From contig JAGGUC010000136.1 of NCBI GenBank assembly GCA_021158735.1, positions 1-7,408 on the forward strand: a stretch of DNA of 7,408 nucleotides. The letters are read 5' to 3'. Origin of the DNA: Desulfurococcales archaeon. GTDB lineage: Archaea > Thermoproteota > Thermoprotei_A > Sulfolobales > NBVN01. Below are positions 4,731-7,408 of this stretch, piece after piece (the stretch's first letter is position 1; each line of letters starts with the position of its first letter). The position numbers and the translations under genes were made by a program. The notes under the pieces were generated by a model, which was given only the letters and a program-made list of their open reading frames with translations, searched no databases and was not told the origin of the DNA.

Positions 4731-5468
4731 ATGGGTAGGAAAGAAGTTGAGGTTACTTCTACATGGTCTCTCAGACTGGCGCTATACAATCACTTAATTA
4801 ATGGGCTTGAGTCAATAATAGCTGAGTATGAGTGTGAAAGCATTAGCGTGGTACTTCCTGAAGTTATGCAGTCTAAGGGCTTCTCAAACATAGTAGTTTG
4901 TTATGGTAGGTGTAGGGAAGCACCTTATGAAGGCTTCGAAATTAACAATGCCGTAAGGTATGGATTGGCTGAGGAATACATGTTTAAACATTGCTACGAT
5001 GGCTGGAGCCCCAATGAACTGTACTCTCGGTCACTGGATCTATTCCTTAGGAACGTGTCCTCATTCCTGCGCTCATACAGTATCAGAACTGCCTTGGAGG
5101 GTATAGAGTACATGCTTGTTGTCCTCCAGAATGGAAGGGCAGTACTATTGGAGGGAGAGAAAAATAAAGTCGTCATACCGTCTGTAAGAGCTGTAGTCTC
5201 AGCTCACACACATCCTAGGAACTGCATTCCTTCACCTCATGACATCAGGTCACTCACAAATATACTTCTTGAAGGAGGGCTGGGAGCCTCAGTTGTTTCG
5301 CCCAACTGCACACTTACAATATTCCGTAAGGGACCCTTCACTGAAGATGACTACCTGGCACTGGCATCATTTACTAGGAACTTGAGGAAGAACACTCTTA
5401 ATGAGCTTGGGCAACTACTAGCTAGAGGAACCCTTAGCAGAAATCTTAGGATCATGATGCACCACTAG
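4731..5468 (+). CDS. JAMM/MPN-like (JAB domain) putative metalloprotease
   Basis: A 245-residue protein whose C-terminal half looks like a JAMM/MPN domain. AVVSAHTHPRNCIPSPHDIRSL carries H159-x-H161-P, S168 and D171, the zinc-ligand pattern of JAMM isopeptidases and RadC-like proteins, followed by strands SVVSPNCTLTIFRKG. Here six residues separate the second His from the Ser, where canonical JAMM motifs have seven. The usual catalytic Glu should lie earlier; E123 or E126 (ALEGIEYMLVV) is a candidate, with an uncertain fit. The N-terminal 115 residues are unassigned and contain cysteines (C35, C57, C61, C88). In archaea JAMM enzymes can remove ubiquitin-like SAMP modifiers or release sulfur-carrier tails, but no SAMP, E1 or MoaD-like gene is here. 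The start is ATG at 4731, since a TAG in frame lies six bases upstream. The 3' end overlaps the convergent kinase-like gene by 51 bp. Confidence 0.65.
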   Translation: MGRKEVEVTSTWSLRLALYNHLINGLESIIAEYECESISVVLPEVMQSKGFSNIVVCYGRCREAPYEGFEINNAVRYGLAEEYMFKHCYDGWSPNELYSRSLDLFLRNVSSFLRSYSIRTALEGIEYMLVVLQNGRAVLLEGEKNKVVIPSVRAVVSAHTHPRNCIPSPHDIRSLTNILLEGGLGASVVSPNCTLTIFRKGPFTEDDYLALASFTRNLRKNTLNELGQLLARGTLSRNLRIMMHH

Positions 5469-6230
5469 CTTATGAACCTGCCTTATTAGCAGGGATAGTA
5501 ACTCCCTCCTTTCTACTAAGGAAGTAGTAAGCTTGTACTTCCTAATAAGGTCGACTAGACTATCAATAAATTCACTGCTTACTCCGCAGAATGTCTGAAG
5601 CAAACGCCTTCTCATCACAATCCATGAGAACAACCTACATAAGTTACAGGGGCAATGATGAATAGACGCACTCTCATAATCAATTATTTTTACACTGCCA
5701 TTCCTACTTATAATTACGTGCTTTCCTGCAATGCTGAGTTCCTTGTGATCTATACCAATAGCGTCAAGCCAGTATGACGCGGCCATGACCTTAACTAGTA
5801 GTAGCACGGCATCTCTGCAAGAGGTTACTGAAGTCTTAATGAATTCCTCCAAACTCTCACCATCAACGAACTCCATAATTATGAAGTCGTCGGAGCACAC
5901 AATAGGCTTCGGAGCTACTGGCGTGGCAGGTTTCATCAACCTACACTCAAGAATTAAGCTGTCCCTTTTTGAGTCGCTTCTCCTCAACTTCAGCGCCACT
6001 AAACCGTACTTACTATGGAGTGCCTTAACAACTATAGCTGAGTGCCCTTTTCCAAGCACTCTTATCTTATTTACTATGTGCCTACCCTCACTAACTATGT
6101 AGTTTATACCATGACTTAGTAGCTCACGAACTCTTTTATTAAAGCAACTCCTACCTGCACTAGGATAGCATATTACAGAAGCTAAATCCACATTACCAGT
6201 TAAGGAGTACTTTTTACTACCTCTAGCCAT
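5418..6230 (-). CDS. Protein-kinase-like protein, archaeal COG2112/RIO-like type
   Basis: A 270-residue protein with a reduced kinase fold. The nucleotide loop is LGKGHSAIVVKA (59-70), and VALKLRR (78-84) gives the ATP-binding lysine K81. E95 (LECRLMK) could be the helix-C glutamate; IIMEFVDGESLEEF (117-130) is the hinge. GIDHKELSIAGKHVII (159-174) stands for the catalytic loop with D161, and KIIDYESAS (181-189) replaces D-F-G, with metal-binding D184. This matches archaeal predicted Ser/Thr kinases of COG2112, which lack the C-terminal substrate lobe helices of eukaryotic kinases. Residues 1-50 are an N-terminal region of unknown role. The segment after the metal Asp has HHCPCNLC (191-198), an unusual cysteine cluster. 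ATG at 6230 follows a weak TATA-like element (about 6267-6280, minus strand). The last 17 codons, stop included, overlap the JAMM-like gene. The phosphorylated target is unknown. Confidence 0.82.
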   Translation of the reverse strand: MARGSKKYSLTGNVDLASVICYPSAGRSCFNKRVRELLSHGINYIVSEGRHIVNKIRVLGKGHSAIVVKALHSKYGLVALKLRRSDSKRDSLILECRLMKPATPVAPKPIVCSDDFIIMEFVDGESLEEFIKTSVTSCRDAVLLLVKVMAASYWLDAIGIDHKELSIAGKHVIISRNGSVKIIDYESASIHHCPCNLCRLFSWIVMRRRLLQTFCGVSSEFIDSLVDLIRKYKLTTSLVERRELLSLLIRQVHKLVVHHDPKISAKGSSS

Positions 6231-6264
6231 GTAATACCCTGTAATCTCAGCTTTTCCCTACAAC

Positions 6265-6281
6265 ACAAGAAAAAGTAATGA
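6265..6281 (-). promoter_or_regulatory. T-rich element between glutamate dehydrogenase and kinase genes
   Basis: On the minus strand CATTACTTTTTCTTG may serve as a T-tract terminator for glutamate dehydrogenase, a weak TATA box for the kinase gene, or both. It lies 37-50 bases before the kinase ATG. A TTGAGG/CCTCAA inverted repeat at 6292-6319 lies just after the dehydrogenase stop. Confidence 0.3.
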
Positions 6282-6326
6282 AGTGTGTCGTTTGAGGTTG
6301 AGAACCCTAGTCTCCTCAATTGCGGG

Positions 6327-7408
6327 TTAAAGCCAGCCCCTATACTTCATTGCCTGGTATACTCTCTCTAGTGAGAGTACTAAGGCAGCATCCCTCATAG
6401 TAACTCCTTTCTTCTCTCCCTTCATGCTCTCGAACTTCTCGTAGACTCTCAGGAAGTTGTTCTTCATTATCCTCTCTAACTTCGCCCTAGTCTCCTCCTC
6501 ATCCCAGATGTACCACTGTAGGTTCTCGACCCACTCCAAATAGCTCATAACTACACCGCCAGCGTTTGCTAGGAAGTCCGGGACTATTATGGCACCCTTC
6601 TCGTATAGCTTAGCCTCAGCCTCAGGTGTTGTTGGTCCGTTAGCGCCCTCGACAATTATCTTTGCCTTTACCTTGTCAACGTTCTCTAGGGTTATCTGCT
6701 CCTCCATTGCATCGGGTCCTAGTATGTCTGCATCAACGTATAGTGCTGCCTTGGGGTCAGGTATCTTCTCTCCCTTCGGATAGTTGATGACTTTCCCTGT
6801 CTCATTCTTGACCTTCATGGCAAGCTCTACATCAATGCCTTCTGGATCGTACACAGTACCGCTTGTATCACTAACTGCAACTACCTTAGCACCCATCTTA
6901 GCTACCCAGTATGCGTGCCACCGACCCGTGTTCCCGAAGCCCTGGATAGCTACCCTCTTGCCCTCAATACCACCTAGATACTTCTCAGCTGCTTCCCTGC
7001 TCATGACTGCACAGCCGAAGCCTGTAGCATACCCCCTGACAGGATTACCCCAAAGTACTGGTGGCTTAGCAGTAAATACGCCAGGTACGTTACGCTGTGC
7101 GATCTTGCTGTACTCGTCGATCATCCAAGCCATTACTTGTGGGTTAGTACCGACGTCCGGTGCCGGAATATCTATCTCCTCACCTATTAGTGGAGCAATA
7201 GCCCTAGCGTACCCTCTCGAAACCTTTTCCAGCTCACTACACGAGAGCTTCTTATAGTCAACTCTAACAGCTCCCTTACCGCCGCCATAAGGTATGCCTG
7301 CCAGCGAGTTCTTAAGCGTCATAAGAGTAGCTAAGGCCATGTCATCCTCAAGAGTTACCTGCGGGTGGAACCTGATGCCACCCTTATATGGACCTAAAGC
7401 ACTATTAT
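6327..7408 (-). CDS. gdhA: Glutamate dehydrogenase, 5' end outside the window
   Basis: The frame stays open to the window's right edge, so the visible 359 residues lack roughly the first 60 of a typical 420-residue hexameric enzyme. It interconverts glutamate and 2-oxoglutarate plus ammonia with NAD(P), linking nitrogen and carbon metabolism in the cytoplasm. Visible hallmarks, numbered from the window edge: GPYKGGIRFHP (5-15) with the substrate-binding lysine K8; the PYGGGKGAVR segment with catalytic K44; IPAPDVGTNP with D84; and the Rossmann loop GFGNTG (156-161). VEGANGPTTPEAE and PDFLANAGGVVMSYLEWVEN follow in the C-terminal part. The tail ending in MKYRGWL is normal and no key residue is missing. 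Cofactor preference cannot be read safely: AVSDTSG after the second strand is found in enzymes of either type. An internal ATG at 7340 is not the start, because conserved residues precede it. Confidence 0.97.
   Translation of the reverse strand, partial: NSALGPYKGGIRFHPQVTLEDDMALATLMTLKNSLAGIPYGGGKGAVRVDYKKLSCSELEKVSRGYARAIAPLIGEEIDIPAPDVGTNPQVMAWMIDEYSKIAQRNVPGVFTAKPPVLWGNPVRGYATGFGCAVMSREAAEKYLGGIEGKRVAIQGFGNTGRWHAYWVAKMGAKVVAVSDTSGTVYDPEGIDVELAMKVKNETGKVINYPKGEKIPDPKAALYVDADILGPDAMEEQITLENVDKVKAKIIVEGANGPTTPEAEAKLYEKGAIIVPDFLANAGGVVMSYLEWVENLQWYIWDEEETRAKLERIMKNNFLRVYEKFESMKGEKKGVTMRDAALVLSLERVYQAMKYRGWL

Noticed and set aside
6784..7257. 157-codon open frame on the plus strand inside glutamate dehydrogenase
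   Set aside because: It is a shadow of the dehydrogenase codon pattern on the opposite strand; the real gene has all family motifs.
1..7408. tRNA genes, CRISPR repeats, insertion sequences
   Set aside because: I found no T-loop GGTTCRA sequence with matching arms, no regularly spaced repeats, and no transposase or terminal inverted repeats.

Overview
The window looks like chromosomal DNA from a hyperthermophilic archaeon, most likely a crenarchaeote (Thermoproteota). The reasons are AT-rich intergenic DNA with archaeal TATA boxes about 25-30 bases ahead of genes, several leaderless or near-leaderless starts, TTG and GTG start codons, frequent AGG/ATA codons, a GC-rich archaeal 7S (SRP) RNA, and archaeal families: a 6-phospho-3-hexuloisomerase, a COG2112-type kinase-like protein and a small Hsp20. 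I cannot name the genus.

Layout, left to right. A small Hsp20 chaperone gene (42-377, +) is followed by the SRP RNA gene (about 497-807, +). Convergent to it is a membrane site-2-protease-like metalloprotease (826-1968, -). Divergent from the protease is an 80-residue single-pass membrane protein with a Thr/Ser-rich outer tail (2089-2331, +). The 120-bp spacer between those two carries a 16-bp perfect palindrome and related TCCCCT repeats at both predicted transcription starts. The small gene overlaps by 21 bp, tail to tail, a PD-(D/E)XK nuclease-like gene (2311-3009, -). Divergent from the nuclease is a small helical archaeal protein (3145-3579, +), followed by the hexuloisomerase gene hxlB (3645-4247, +).

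The 483-bp spacer 4248-4730 has no protein gene but holds two RNA candidates. One is a GC-rich element at 4308-4420 that folds into a textbook kink-turn. The other is a box C/D guide sRNA at about 4585-4650, with C, D', C' and D boxes in order and its own TATA box. After it come a JAMM/MPN-like protein gene (4731-5468, +) and a protein-kinase-like gene (5418-6230, -), which overlap tail to tail by 51 bp. Last is glutamate dehydrogenase (6327-7408, -), whose 5' end lies outside the window.

Most genes appear to be single transcription units, not one operon. Themes are protein quality control and targeting (Hsp20, SRP RNA, intramembrane protease), central metabolism (hexuloisomerase for ribulose-5-phosphate supply, glutamate dehydrogenase) and RNA modification (C/D sRNA). 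I see no tRNA, CRISPR array, insertion sequence or phage module. The most promising undescribed material is the RNA pair in 4248-4730 and the shared control region between the protease and the small membrane protein.
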